Of a stretch of DNA of 64,000 bases, positions 45,101-53,309 are shown piece by piece. The position numbers and the translations under genes are program-made. How positions within the stretch are numbered: position 1 is the stretch's first letter; each line of letters begins with the position of its first letter. The notes under the pieces are model-generated. The model had not been told where the DNA came from. It was given only the letters and a program-made list of their open reading frames with translations, and did not search any database. Source of the stretch: Ginsengibacter hankyongi (GTDB lineage: Bacteria; Bacteroidota; Bacteroidia; Chitinophagales; Chitinophagaceae); assembly GCF_008710285.1 (NCBI RefSeq), contig NZ_VYQF01000001.1, forward strand, positions 868,001 through 932,000. The letters are read 5' to 3'.

Positions 45101-45152
45101 TAAAAATTGCAGCCGTTCTTTTTTTTGGCAGCAAAAAATGAAGCACTTTCAT
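42108..45152 (-). CDS. SusC/RagA-family TonB-dependent outer membrane transporter
   Basis: About 1014 aa. The ATG at 45152 is chosen over TTG at 45158. After the signal (AAIFTMVMLLPVLLLAQ) comes a carboxypeptidase-D-like domain (KDVTGKVTDKSGNDLSGITV), the TonB box and plug (SDVVVVGYGRSSRKNLSSS, LLQGKVAGLNISASGDP, SIDVLKDAAATAIYGNRATS) and a 22-strand barrel ending ILFGVNVSF. It imports oligosaccharides with SusD using TonB energy. The LacI gene is divergent, 490 bp away, with a perfect palindrome between. Together with the surrounding hydrolases this makes a polysaccharide utilisation locus. Confidence 0.97.
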   Translation of the reverse strand: MKVLHFLLPKKRTAAIFTMVMLLPVLLLAQRTGTKDVTGKVTDKSGNDLSGITVSVRSTTIATVTNASGIYTIKAREGDILVFSSASFTAQQIKVTSASSYNIVMEASVTTLSDVVVVGYGRSSRKNLSSSITTIKPEELNKGAIGDVGQLLQGKVAGLNISASGDPNRAAAVILRGASTINSPSAPFYVIDGVPGADISLIAPDDIASIDVLKDAAATAIYGNRATSGVIIITTKRGSKGQLQTNYNGYVGLEKVSSNLSLMNSSQIRAYLAANNKSFLPADDLGANTDWMKAIERSSAVSQNHNLSFSGGGEHTNYSASINYLDKEGILTNSGLKRFIARLSLEQYALNNKVKFGLNVSNSRSDASYVPIQNIVLLQAAHHLPVSPVKNADGTYFENFNTTGYFNPVALIDHATDETKYNNLIGIFTTEVKLPFGFTYNVNLSYQQLSSLHGEFYDSYYSNYPTSNFYNNPDPGIGISHTLIGNLFGTNGSALRSSYQNTTKTIESYLTWDKKLGDHSINAVVGYSWQDNVYGDGFQTSSTNFPADNVGFNNLALGNPYALSSYRVQFGPDGVYGQTRLISDFGRVNYGYKNKYLLQGSLRRDGGSVFGTNNQWGYFPSVGAAWRISQEGFMQNQSFINELKLRGSYGVTGNSQGFGAYTAQFLYGSTGTYYSNGVQAGAYGPIQGANPDLKWEKTATTNIGADFTILNGKLSGSFDWYDKSTTGMIFNYSVSSAIVPGGKIWANGGSMTNKGIELNLNATPLRTKDFSWNTSLNLAHNKNLITSLTNPYGNGDSILYSDPEGPGQTNSTLQILKVGKPLGQFFSLQYAGKDQNGNSQFLKHDGTLTTAPVIGADYWYVGNAQPKLLAGWSNTFRYKNFDLNIFIRGVFGNKIFDATRADEFYVSGAATNNISPDAANDKITDVRNSTYSTRFIESGNYVRFDNATLAYTFNIKGNYVHSVRVYSSVNNLFVITKYKGVDPEINQGGAAPGIDFQNFYPKTRTILFGVNVSF

Positions 45153-45643
45153 ATGCAATTGATTTTAGTTAAAGAAATATTTATACCCTTAATAATGTAT
45201 TTTATACACTTATTTTTCGCCTATAATTTTATATACCTTTTTACGTTGACAAAATGTAATTTGATTTACTCTTAGCAATCTGAATTAATCGCCTGGCACT
45301 TATTTTTCAAGCCGGTAAAAGGACACTTTACGGCTGCTCGAGAGTTTTATATTTTACAAATTCCTTATCAGACCTCCCTGACGAATTCTTTAACCAACCA
45401 GGATAACCATCCCAATTAGTAATTTTTTGTATCCTATAAAATCAAAATGTTAATTTGTTTTATAGCAGGATCTTGTTCCTGAATTTTCATTAGCAATCGT
45501 TTTACCTTTATTAAAATTCTCAATGCTAAATTGCTTTTTTTTTTCAAGAGTTTCACATAATGGATTAGATTTATTTACGAAACCGGTTTCGTAATACAGT
45601 ATGTGTATTGTAAAATTTTAGTGTAAAAAAAAACAACAAACTG
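45153..45643. other. Divergent control region between susC and lacI-type gene
   Basis: 490 bp without a gene. The palindrome at 45576-45593 is near the regulator. On the minus strand TACATTTTG (about 45248-45256) comes within one base of the -7 consensus and could drive susC. No clear -33 element goes with it. The rest shows no repeats or strong hairpins. Confidence 0.5.
45576..45593. promoter_or_regulatory. LacI-family operator (perfect 18-bp palindrome)
   Basis: TACGAAACCGGTTTCGTA is a perfect inverted repeat with central CCGG. LacI/GalR-family regulators usually bind even palindromes with a central CG, and their genes are often autoregulated. It lies 50 bp before the LacI-type ATG and about 430 bp before susC. 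Confidence 0.75.
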
Positions 45644-46660
45644 ATGGTAAAAGTAAATATGAAAGAACTTGCAAAAGAGCTCAATGTTTCGGTTGCCACT
45701 GTTTCAAAAGCAATGCGTGATAGCCACGAAATCAGCGAGCAAACTAAAAAGAAAGTGCTGGAAGCCGCCGCCAGGCTTAATTATACACTCAATCCTTATG
45801 CAAGCAGTTTAAGAAAAAGACAAAGTAAGACGATAGCCTTAGTTCTTCCAGAAGTGGCAGATAATTTTTTTTCGCTTGCTATCAACGGTATTCAATCTGT
45901 CGCAGAAAGAAAAGGATATCATGTTCTCATCTATCTTTCACATGAAAAATTTCTCAACGAAGTTTCTATTCTTTCTGAATGCAGCAGCGGCCGTGTCGAC
46001 GGCGTTCTTATTTCAATAAGCAGTGAGACCACCAGTGCTGAACACATCCTTAAACTGCAGCGGGAAAATATACCTATCGTTTTTTTTGACCGAGAGTTTG
46101 AAGGACTTCGGATAGCCAGGGTCGTTACAAATGATTTTGAATGTGGATATAACGCTGCAATACATTTAATAAATAACGGTTGTACGAATCCTGTCTTCTT
46201 ATCAATTTCCACAAGCCTTGGCATTTGTAATAAACGGGCAGAAGGGTTTAAAGCTGCACTTCTTGAAATGAAAGCAGGTGATATCGAAAACGCGGTTGTT
46301 GTATGTAAGGGAACTAGCGGTGACGAATATTCGCAGATAAAAAAATTACTTACAGGTAAAAACAGGCCTGATGGTATTGTGGCATCTGTTGAGAGGCTTG
46401 CTATGACAGTGTACCTGATGAGCCATGAAACCGGGATATCTATTCCAAATCAATTAAAGGTTGTAGTATTTTCAACTCTCGAAACGGCTCCCATACTTAA
46501 TCCACCCCTTACCACTATTACACAGCCTGCATTTGAAATTGGAAAGGCCGCCGCTGAACTCCTGTTTAAGGGAATTGAAAAAAAAGGATATAATCTCGCC
46601 GATGAATATGTGGAACTTCCATCAGTCCTCACTGAAAGAATGTCATCACGCAACTCGTGA
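45644..46660 (+). CDS. LacI/GalR-family transcriptional regulator
   Basis: 338 aa. Helix-turn-helix VNMKELAKELNVSVATVSKA, hinge TLNPYASSLRKRQSKTIAL, then a periplasmic-binding-like effector domain (VLPEVADNFFSLAINGIQSV, GRVDGVLISISSE, IPIVFFDREFEG, VTNDFECGYNAAIHLINNG). The hinge has SSLRKRQSK instead of the usual ARSLxxxxS, still compatible with minor-groove binding. The inducer is unknown but is probably a sugar or cyclitol of this locus. The operator at 45576-45593 suggests autoregulation, and related sites lie before two or three hydrolase genes. Confidence 0.94.
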   Translation: MVKVNMKELAKELNVSVATVSKAMRDSHEISEQTKKKVLEAAARLNYTLNPYASSLRKRQSKTIALVLPEVADNFFSLAINGIQSVAERKGYHVLIYLSHEKFLNEVSILSECSSGRVDGVLISISSETTSAEHILKLQRENIPIVFFDREFEGLRIARVVTNDFECGYNAAIHLINNGCTNPVFLSISTSLGICNKRAEGFKAALLEMKAGDIENAVVVCKGTSGDEYSQIKKLLTGKNRPDGIVASVERLAMTVYLMSHETGISIPNQLKVVVFSTLETAPILNPPLTTITQPAFEIGKAAAELLFKGIEKKGYNLADEYVELPSVLTERMSSRNS

Positions 46661-46785
46661 ATAAATAATTTTGCCGATCACTTTATGATATAATATTTAC
46701 AATGTTTGAAAAAACTTTTCTCTAGTTGTTTTTATAAATAATATATTGTGGCAATTTTTATTACTTTAATAATTGCACGATTGAT

Positions 46786-48447
46786 ATGAATCTTCACATT
46801 GCAGATTACCTGATAATTATTGTTTATTTCCTTTTTGTTATCGGCGTTGGCTTTATCATAAAAAAGCGAATTAAAACAAGTAATGATTTTTTAACAAGCG
46901 GCAGAAATATTCCGCTATGGATAACCAGCCTCGCATTTATATCTGCAAACCTTGGCGCACAGGAAGTATTAGGCATGGTTGCATCCGGAGCAAAGTATGG
47001 AATAATGACCGTGCATTTCTATTGGGTAGGCGCAATTTTCGCAATGGTTTTTTTGGGTGTGTTTATGATGCCTTTTTATTATGGCAGCAGGGCCAGGAGT
47101 GTTCCTGAATTTTTAAAACTTCGTTTCGACGAAAAGACAAGGGGGCTAAACGCAGTTTCTTTTGCAGTGATGACCATTTTTTCATCTGGTATATCTTTAT
47201 ATGCTTTGGCAAAATTGCTTGAAGTTATTTTGCATTGGGATTTTGATGTTTCAATTTGGCTGGCTGCAAGCATTGTAATGATCTATACTTTTTTGGGCGG
47301 ATTAACAAGTGCAGTTTATAACGAAGTACTCCAGTTTTTTTTGATCGTTCTTGGTTTGTCACCTTTGGTGATTGTTGCTTTACACGATGCCGGCGGATGG
47401 ACAAACATTAAAACTTTATTACAGCCGGAAATGACTCATGCATGGAAGTATATGGGCAATGCCGAATCGAACCCGATGGGAATAAATTTCATGTCATTAA
47501 TATTTGGGTTAGGATTTGTTATGTCATTTGGATATTGGTGCACCGATTTTTTGGTAGTGCAAAGAGCCATGATGGCAAAAAATATGAGCGCTGCGCAACG
47601 CACACCTATTATTGCAGCAATCCCTAAAATGTTCATGCCGCTTATTGTAGTGTTGCCCGGCGTTATTGCCATTGCGTTATTACAGCCTGCTTTAGCATCC
47701 AAAGGTTTTAGTATTCCTTCTGACGGAAAAGGCGGGCTGGATTATACCATGACACTGCCTTCGCTTATTTCACACTATTACCCAACCGGCTTGCTCGGCG
47801 TTGGTATCACGGCGCTTATCGCATCATTTATGAGTGGCATGGCCGGCAACGTAACAGCATTTAATTCAGTTTTTACTTTTGATATTTATCAATCTTATTT
47901 TATAAAAAACAAATCAGACCGGCATTACCTGGTTGTTGGAAAAATTGTTACTATTGCCGGAATTCTTTTATCTATTGTAACAGCGTACATCGCCAAAAGC
48001 TTTAATAATATTAACGATTTTCTTCAACTGGTTTTTAGTTTTGTCAACGGTCCTTTGTTTGCAACTTTTTTACTGGGAATGTTTTGGAAAAGAACAACAG
48101 GCCATGGTGCTTTTTGGGGCCTTCTCGCTGGAACTGTGGCTGCAGCGCTTACTCACGGTTTAACCTTGGCCGAAGGAAAAGGTGGTTGGATTTATCCTTT
48201 ATATGAAATTCACAGCGGCATGGGACAAGCATTTATTGTAGCTTCTGTTTCATGGATTGTCAATTTTTGTACCGCAATTTTTGTGAGCCTCTTTACAAAA
48301 CCAAAACCTGAGGCGGAATTAAAGGGACTGGTGTATTCATTAACTGTTAAACCGACTTATCACCAGGATAAATGGTATCTAAGGGTTGTTCCCTTAGGTA
48401 TTATTTTAATTGTGATTACTATTCTCCTTAATATAATTTTCTTTTAA
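46786..48447 (+). CDS. Sodium:solute symporter (SSS family, SGLT-like)
   Basis: 553 aa with about 14 spans. Starts MNLHIADYLIIIVYFLFVIG, then KTSNDFLTSGRNIPLWITSL, SANLGAQEVLGMVASGAKYG, TFLGGLTSAVYNEVLQFF, and FMSGMAGNVTAFNSVFTFDI. These sodium- and sugar-site regions are of the SGLT type used for sugars and inositol. In this locus it is the only inner-membrane transporter, so it may import inositol, a uronic acid or a freed sugar. It starts 125 bp after the LacI gene on the same strand. Confidence 0.93.
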   Translation: MNLHIADYLIIIVYFLFVIGVGFIIKKRIKTSNDFLTSGRNIPLWITSLAFISANLGAQEVLGMVASGAKYGIMTVHFYWVGAIFAMVFLGVFMMPFYYGSRARSVPEFLKLRFDEKTRGLNAVSFAVMTIFSSGISLYALAKLLEVILHWDFDVSIWLAASIVMIYTFLGGLTSAVYNEVLQFFLIVLGLSPLVIVALHDAGGWTNIKTLLQPEMTHAWKYMGNAESNPMGINFMSLIFGLGFVMSFGYWCTDFLVVQRAMMAKNMSAAQRTPIIAAIPKMFMPLIVVLPGVIAIALLQPALASKGFSIPSDGKGGLDYTMTLPSLISHYYPTGLLGVGITALIASFMSGMAGNVTAFNSVFTFDIYQSYFIKNKSDRHYLVVGKIVTIAGILLSIVTAYIAKSFNNINDFLQLVFSFVNGPLFATFLLGMFWKRTTGHGAFWGLLAGTVAAALTHGLTLAEGKGGWIYPLYEIHSGMGQAFIVASVSWIVNFCTAIFVSLFTKPKPEAELKGLVYSLTVKPTYHQDKWYLRVVPLGIILIVITILLNIIFF

Positions 48448-48457
48448 AAAAAATACG

Positions 48458-48655
48458 ATGTATAAAAAATTAAATGACCTTGGTTTTGTAATTGGAATTT
48501 TTTTTATAATTATTTCACTGATTCTTATCATCGGTGGTTTTGTTTCTGCAGCGCTATGCTATAAATTAAATTTTTATACCGGCTTTTCATTTCTCGTGTT
48601 TGGCATTTTCATGGCATTATTCAACAGGAACAATCATAAAAAAGAAGAGGTATAG
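48458..48655 (+). CDS. Small two-span membrane protein, likely symporter partner
   Basis: 65 aa. MYKKLNDLGFVIGIFFIIIS, LILIIGGFVSAALCY forms a first span and TGFSFLVFGIFMALF a second; the tail is polar (NRNNHKKEEV). It begins 10 bp after the symporter stop on the same strand. Small hydrophobic proteins often follow SSS genes in Bacteroidota, so it could stabilise or modulate the symporter. Homology is not established here. Confidence 0.75.
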   Translation: MYKKLNDLGFVIGIFFIIISLILIIGGFVSAALCYKLNFYTGFSFLVFGIFMALFNRNNHKKEEV

Positions 48656-48680
48656 TCTGCGAAGCAAACTATAAATTATT

Positions 48681-50135
48681 TTATGTGTTGTTTGTTTTAA
48701 AATAATTACGGGCATTATAATAACAAATATCACTTATAATGCCACCTATCCATTTTTCATCACCTGGCAATTCACCTTTTAAAATATCAATAGCAAACAG
48801 GTTGCATAATATTCTACGGAAATATTCATGCCTTGAGTAGGAAAGAAAACTGCGTGAATCTGTCGTCATACCAATGAAAGTACTTACCAGTGACATATTT
48901 GCAAGATCATTCAAATGTTTTTCGATACCATTTTTTTGATCGAGATACCACCACGGGGGACCATACTGGATCTTCCCTTTTATTTCAGAATTATTGAAAT
49001 TTCCCGTCATAGTAACAAACAGTTCATTATCTGCAGGATTATTATTGTAAAGAATAGTTTTCGCCAATTGATCGGTATTATCAAGTTCATTGAGAAATGC
49101 CGACAACTTCTCTGCATGCCTGAAGTCTCCGATTGAATCATATCCTCCATCCGTGCCAATTGTTCGCAACATGCGGCTATTGTTATTTCTCAAAGCGCCC
49201 AAATGAAATTTCTGTACCCAGTTTTTCTTATGATACATCTTGCAAAGTTCCTGCAATATAAACCCTGTAAACGCTTCGGGATTAGAAAATGATTTAGCAG
49301 ATTTATTATTAATGAAAATATTAAACTCAGTAATATATTCCTTGTTAAACCCGGTTACAGCAGGCATTTGCGATAAGCCATGGTCGGCTACATTGCAATC
49401 ATTATCATGAAAATAATCAACTCTTTTTTGCAATGCCCCAAGTAAAGAAATTACATCTGTTATTTTAAACTTGACTGCTTCTTCCAACGAGGCAACATAA
49501 GACAAAAACGAATCCTTGTTTTCAATGTCTAAAATTTTATCAGGGCGAAAACTTGGCAAAATCTTTATATGAAATTCATCATCTTTTATTTGTTGGTGCC
49601 ACCGGAGGTCATCACACGGATCGTCTGTGGTGCCTACCAGTTCCACATTAAAATATTGAAGCAGAGATCGTGAAGAAAAAGAATCCTGTTGCAGCATTTC
49701 GTTGCATTGTTTATAAACGGCTGCAGCAGTTTGTTCATTAAGATACGTATTGATATTAAATGGTTTTAATAATTCCATTTGAGTCCAGTGAAACAATGGA
49801 TTTTTTAAACTATAAGGAACGACCGACGCCCATTTCATGAATTTTTGCTCATCCGTTGCATCGCCTGTTATATACTTTTCATCTATACCAAAAGCCCTCA
49901 TGGCTCTCCATTTATAATGATCACCTTTCAGCCAGAGAGCAGTCATGTTCTCAAATTTTTTGTTTTCTGCAATTTCTTTAGGTATAAGGTGATTATGATA
50001 ATCTATTATAGGAAGATCTTTTACATGATCATGGTATAGCCTTTTTGCCACATCGCTTTGTAATAAAAAATCATCGTTTAAAAATTTCGATGAGTCGTTA
50101 CCGTTAGTACTCCTTAAAATTTCCAGGCTTTCCAT
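48681..50135 (-). CDS. uxaC: Glucuronate (uronate) isomerase
   Basis: 484 aa amidohydrolase-like enzyme. DLPIIDYHNHLIPKEIAEN, NPLFHWTQMELLKPFNINT, VELVGTTDDPCDDLRWHQQI and GALRNNNSRMLRTIGTDGGY and STFIGMTTDSRSFLSYSRHE are family marks, with the metal-ligand His pair in YHNHL. It converts glucuronate or galacturonate to fructuronate or tagaturonate. The oxidoreductase and kinase that follow in the pathway are not in the window. It is convergent with the symporter unit. It would use galacturonate from GH28 and glucuronate from the GH115-like enzyme. Confidence 0.95.
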   Translation of the reverse strand: MESLEILRSTNGNDSSKFLNDDFLLQSDVAKRLYHDHVKDLPIIDYHNHLIPKEIAENKKFENMTALWLKGDHYKWRAMRAFGIDEKYITGDATDEQKFMKWASVVPYSLKNPLFHWTQMELLKPFNINTYLNEQTAAAVYKQCNEMLQQDSFSSRSLLQYFNVELVGTTDDPCDDLRWHQQIKDDEFHIKILPSFRPDKILDIENKDSFLSYVASLEEAVKFKITDVISLLGALQKRVDYFHDNDCNVADHGLSQMPAVTGFNKEYITEFNIFINNKSAKSFSNPEAFTGFILQELCKMYHKKNWVQKFHLGALRNNNSRMLRTIGTDGGYDSIGDFRHAEKLSAFLNELDNTDQLAKTILYNNNPADNELFVTMTGNFNNSEIKGKIQYGPPWWYLDQKNGIEKHLNDLANMSLVSTFIGMTTDSRSFLSYSRHEYFRRILCNLFAIDILKGELPGDEKWIGGIISDICYYNARNYFKTNNT

Positions 50136-50261
50136 TTTTCTAATTAACAGTTTGGCAAAAAGGTTTTATTACATCGCGTTATTCTATTGTAAAACAATAA
50201 TTCCGTTGAATTTTTCTTCCGTTGAATTATTTTCAAAATAAATTTTTAATAAATAGTCATC

Positions 50262-53009
50262 CTATTTGGCGTTATAAATAGTTTCATTAAGTAGCATCTT
50301 TTTTACATTTCCTCCGCTTATCATCAGCTGTATTTTTTTTTCATTTATTAATTTATCATCTACGTCAATGCGGATGTCTTTTTCTTTACCGGGCAGCAGT
50401 GAAATAAAATTATCAGAATAGAAAGATGGCCTTACCGGTTTACCATTATCATATTGCAATTGTAGCCTGGTAAAAAAAGAAAGTGACTTTGCAGGATTTT
50501 TAACCTGTACAAAAAAATATGCCCTGCCGTTTTTTATTTCCTTTTTTACATTTATTTTAAGGTTAACCTCGGGTAATTTATCTATCTCCTGGAACCCTGA
50601 TACAGCAGGCCCTTCAAGCGCCCCGGCTTTTTCATACTTGTCTTTTGATCTCCAATAAAATGAATTTGATACCGGCTTATTTTTTGCATCAAATAATTCC
50701 AATTGTATAAAATGCACCTGTGTAATATCTTCCGGGAAATCAATTTTAAATACATCATTTACTACTCCATCTTCGGGAATATTTATATTTTCCTTTTTGA
50801 CAAATCTTACTTTCATATTTAAATCGTACACGGTAGCTTTTACTGCATAACCTTTAAAGGCTGTGCGGTAATCATTACAAACTGACACGGTATTTTTTAA
50901 ATAATCAAACTGCGGGTGTAAAGGCTGGAGGGCATTTTGTGTATAATATAATGCCGCTGTTGGTTCAAGCGACCAATCCCACATGCGCCCGGCAGTTTGC
51001 CTTACCGGGCTATTGAGGTACCAGAATAAAAATCCTGAACAAAACCGGTCGCCATAATTAAATTTATTATAATCCCATACTTCCCAAATGGAACGGTAAC
51101 CCATAGCGCCCACGTATTGGGCCTTCATCGCATATTCATCAATAGATGATGATTTACCAAATTCGTTTACGGCATCCCGGTAGGTTGTAGTCATATTATG
51201 AAAACCACCGCCATCAAGATATTGCCACACAGAATCATTAATAGGCCATAGATCTTCCTTTGGCATCATTTCCCTGAGGCATTCAACTGTTGGCAAACAT
51301 GGCGTACCATATTCAGGATTAAAACCATCTATACGGCTTCCCCTTCCTGATGCAGTATTTTCAAAGTATTGCATCGGGTTTAAATATTTGTAGGGGCTGC
51401 CATCATGTATTCCACAGCATTCAGATGTTGCCTGGTAACTTGTTGCACTATCAATATTATGAATAACTTGTTCTGCCCCCGGCAGGTCATGCGATTCGTT
51501 GGCAGAAACATAAAACGCAACAGACGGATTACTCCTGATGCGTTTTATAGTGCCGGCAAGGTTTTTCATATATAAAGATGTATCAACAGGAAAAACTGTA
51601 TTACCCGTTATCCAGAATTCACTCCATACCATAATGCCAAATTCATCACAGAGCTTATAGAAATAATCAGATTCTGCAACGCCACCTCCCCATAATCTTA
51701 AAAAATTAACCCGTGCCTGCCGGGTATAACGGAGCTGCGTATACGTTCTTTCTTCAGATTCATTGCACATCCCTTCAGGTATCCAGTTGGCTCCGCGGAT
51801 AAATATTGGAACACCATTCACCAGGAATCTTTTCGATGAATCGGGCGTATCCCTATCAGTGCTGACCTGGCGAATACCGAAAGTGGTATTCAACGAATTG
51901 CTGATTCCCTTTTTGTTTATAAACTTTAGATTAAGCTTATATAGATACTGGTTTCCTTTATTGATTGGCCACCAAAGCCTGGGGTTTTTAATATTGAGTT
52001 GAGGAAAATCAGCAGCATCAAAAACAATTTGTTTAGTTTCTCCCGGCTTTAATTCAACCTCTTTTGCAAACGATTTATCCAATAATGCAATAGTGCCTTT
52101 AACAACACCTTCCTGTATTTTATCAGAAGCATTAAATACTTCCACAGAAATGGTTTCTTTCGCCGAAGCTGTGTCCGGTAGCGGAAGCAGGGATTGCACA
52201 TAAGGATGTTGTAACACTACATCGCCGGTAGCAAACAATTCTACATCGCGCCAAATACCTGTATTTCTATCCCTGATACCATCATGAAAAGTAAAATCCC
52301 AACCGGCGCTCATGAGCATGGTCACATTTTTACCAATGATTCCATCGCCTCCGTTCTTCGCCTCCCTTATGGCGCCTGGCATTTTCCCTTTAGTAGGTTT
52401 ATTTGACCCGGGAAAATCAACCGGGTCAACATCAAGGGCGAGCGCATTATGTCCTTTAAGATTTGCAAATGAAGTAATATCAATTTCTTTATCATTGAAC
52501 ATTCCCGCCATATGTCCTATAACGTGCCCGTTCAGCCAAATAACACAACGGTAATTGATACCATTAAATTTTAACCAAATCCGCTTGCCATCAAAGGCCG
52601 GTGGTATTGCAAACTCAGTCCTGAACCAATAATGATAAAATTCTTTGCCTACACTTGCAATGTCAGGAATAAGGTTTTTATTTAGTTTATTATTATCGCC
52701 AAAATAAGGATCTGGGTAAACATTATTTTTAACCAATGTATTCAATACAGTTCCCGGAACCATAGCATTGTACCAATTATTTGTGTTGTATCCCGCTTTT
52801 GATATTATGTTTCCGCTATCGCCAACAAGGTTTACCCTTTTAATTTTCCAGGAAGCGGAACCATTAAAACCGAGGGAAGATCTTAGGAAAACAGATTGAT
52901 CGCTGGAACGCTTGCATAAGCGATCTGTTGAAGACTGAGAGAAAGCAACGGAATAATAATTAAATGACAACAAACAAAACAATACAGCTACTCTACTTTG
53001 CATTCTCAT
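50262..53009 (-). CDS. GH2 beta-mannosidase / exo-beta-glucosaminidase-like enzyme
   Basis: About 915 aa. The ATG at 53009 (or 53003) is better than TTG at 53012. Signal peptide ends near VAFSQ. Order: sugar-binding beta-sandwich (FYHYWFRTEFAIPPAFDGKR, IWLNGHVIGHMAGMFNDKEI), immunoglobulin-like domain, TIM barrel with RGANWIPEGMCNESEER, acid/base Glu in SVAFYVSANESHDLPG and nucleophile Glu in FNPEYGTPCLPTVE. The pattern FLFWYLNSPVRQTAGRMWDW resembles exo-beta-D-glucosaminidases (CsxA type). Mannosidase activity is possible too. A LacI-like site lies about 148 bp before the start. Confidence 0.85.
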   Translation of the reverse strand: MRMQSRVAVLFCLLSFNYYSVAFSQSSTDRLCKRSSDQSVFLRSSLGFNGSASWKIKRVNLVGDSGNIISKAGYNTNNWYNAMVPGTVLNTLVKNNVYPDPYFGDNNKLNKNLIPDIASVGKEFYHYWFRTEFAIPPAFDGKRIWLKFNGINYRCVIWLNGHVIGHMAGMFNDKEIDITSFANLKGHNALALDVDPVDFPGSNKPTKGKMPGAIREAKNGGDGIIGKNVTMLMSAGWDFTFHDGIRDRNTGIWRDVELFATGDVVLQHPYVQSLLPLPDTASAKETISVEVFNASDKIQEGVVKGTIALLDKSFAKEVELKPGETKQIVFDAADFPQLNIKNPRLWWPINKGNQYLYKLNLKFINKKGISNSLNTTFGIRQVSTDRDTPDSSKRFLVNGVPIFIRGANWIPEGMCNESEERTYTQLRYTRQARVNFLRLWGGGVAESDYFYKLCDEFGIMVWSEFWITGNTVFPVDTSLYMKNLAGTIKRIRSNPSVAFYVSANESHDLPGAEQVIHNIDSATSYQATSECCGIHDGSPYKYLNPMQYFENTASGRGSRIDGFNPEYGTPCLPTVECLREMMPKEDLWPINDSVWQYLDGGGFHNMTTTYRDAVNEFGKSSSIDEYAMKAQYVGAMGYRSIWEVWDYNKFNYGDRFCSGFLFWYLNSPVRQTAGRMWDWSLEPTAALYYTQNALQPLHPQFDYLKNTVSVCNDYRTAFKGYAVKATVYDLNMKVRFVKKENINIPEDGVVNDVFKIDFPEDITQVHFIQLELFDAKNKPVSNSFYWRSKDKYEKAGALEGPAVSGFQEIDKLPEVNLKINVKKEIKNGRAYFFVQVKNPAKSLSFFTRLQLQYDNGKPVRPSFYSDNFISLLPGKEKDIRIDVDDKLINEKKIQLMISGGNVKKMLLNETIYNAK

Positions 53010-53309
53010 CAACTTTAGTTTAATTAATTTTTGGTACCGAAAATATTTCGCGCTTTTATATAGATGCCCAAAAGTGCAATGTCATTTTCTCAAAAAATAA
53101 TAATTGTACTAACAAAGTTGTAATAATTTATTTCAGTTAAATGGTTTATTCACGGAAACGTTTTCGTAGGAGCTAACGCGGGCTAGCTCTGTGTAATTGC
53201 AGACTTATTGCCAACGAATTTTAATAAAAATCGCAGCAGGAAATAATTCTATAGCAATCAATTTTTAATAAAAAAAAAGACAGTGACTATCAGATAGTAT
53301 TGCCGTATG
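53010..53309. other. Intergenic region before the GH2 gene
   Basis: 300 bp containing a LacI-like site at 53151-53168 and otherwise AT-rich sequence. No gene or strong hairpin is seen. Confidence 0.5.
53151..53168. promoter_or_regulatory. Imperfect LacI-type operator before the GH2 gene
   Basis: CACGGAAACGTTTTCGTA matches the perfect palindrome at 45576-45593 in 14 of 18 positions, including the outer ACG and TTTCGTA. Its centre is about 150 bp before the GH2 ATG, nearly the same distance as the site before the next gene. Confidence 0.45.

Noticed and set aside
48653-48671. Hairpin after the small membrane protein as terminator
   Set aside because: The 8-bp stem has a mismatch and is not followed by a T-run; too weak to claim.
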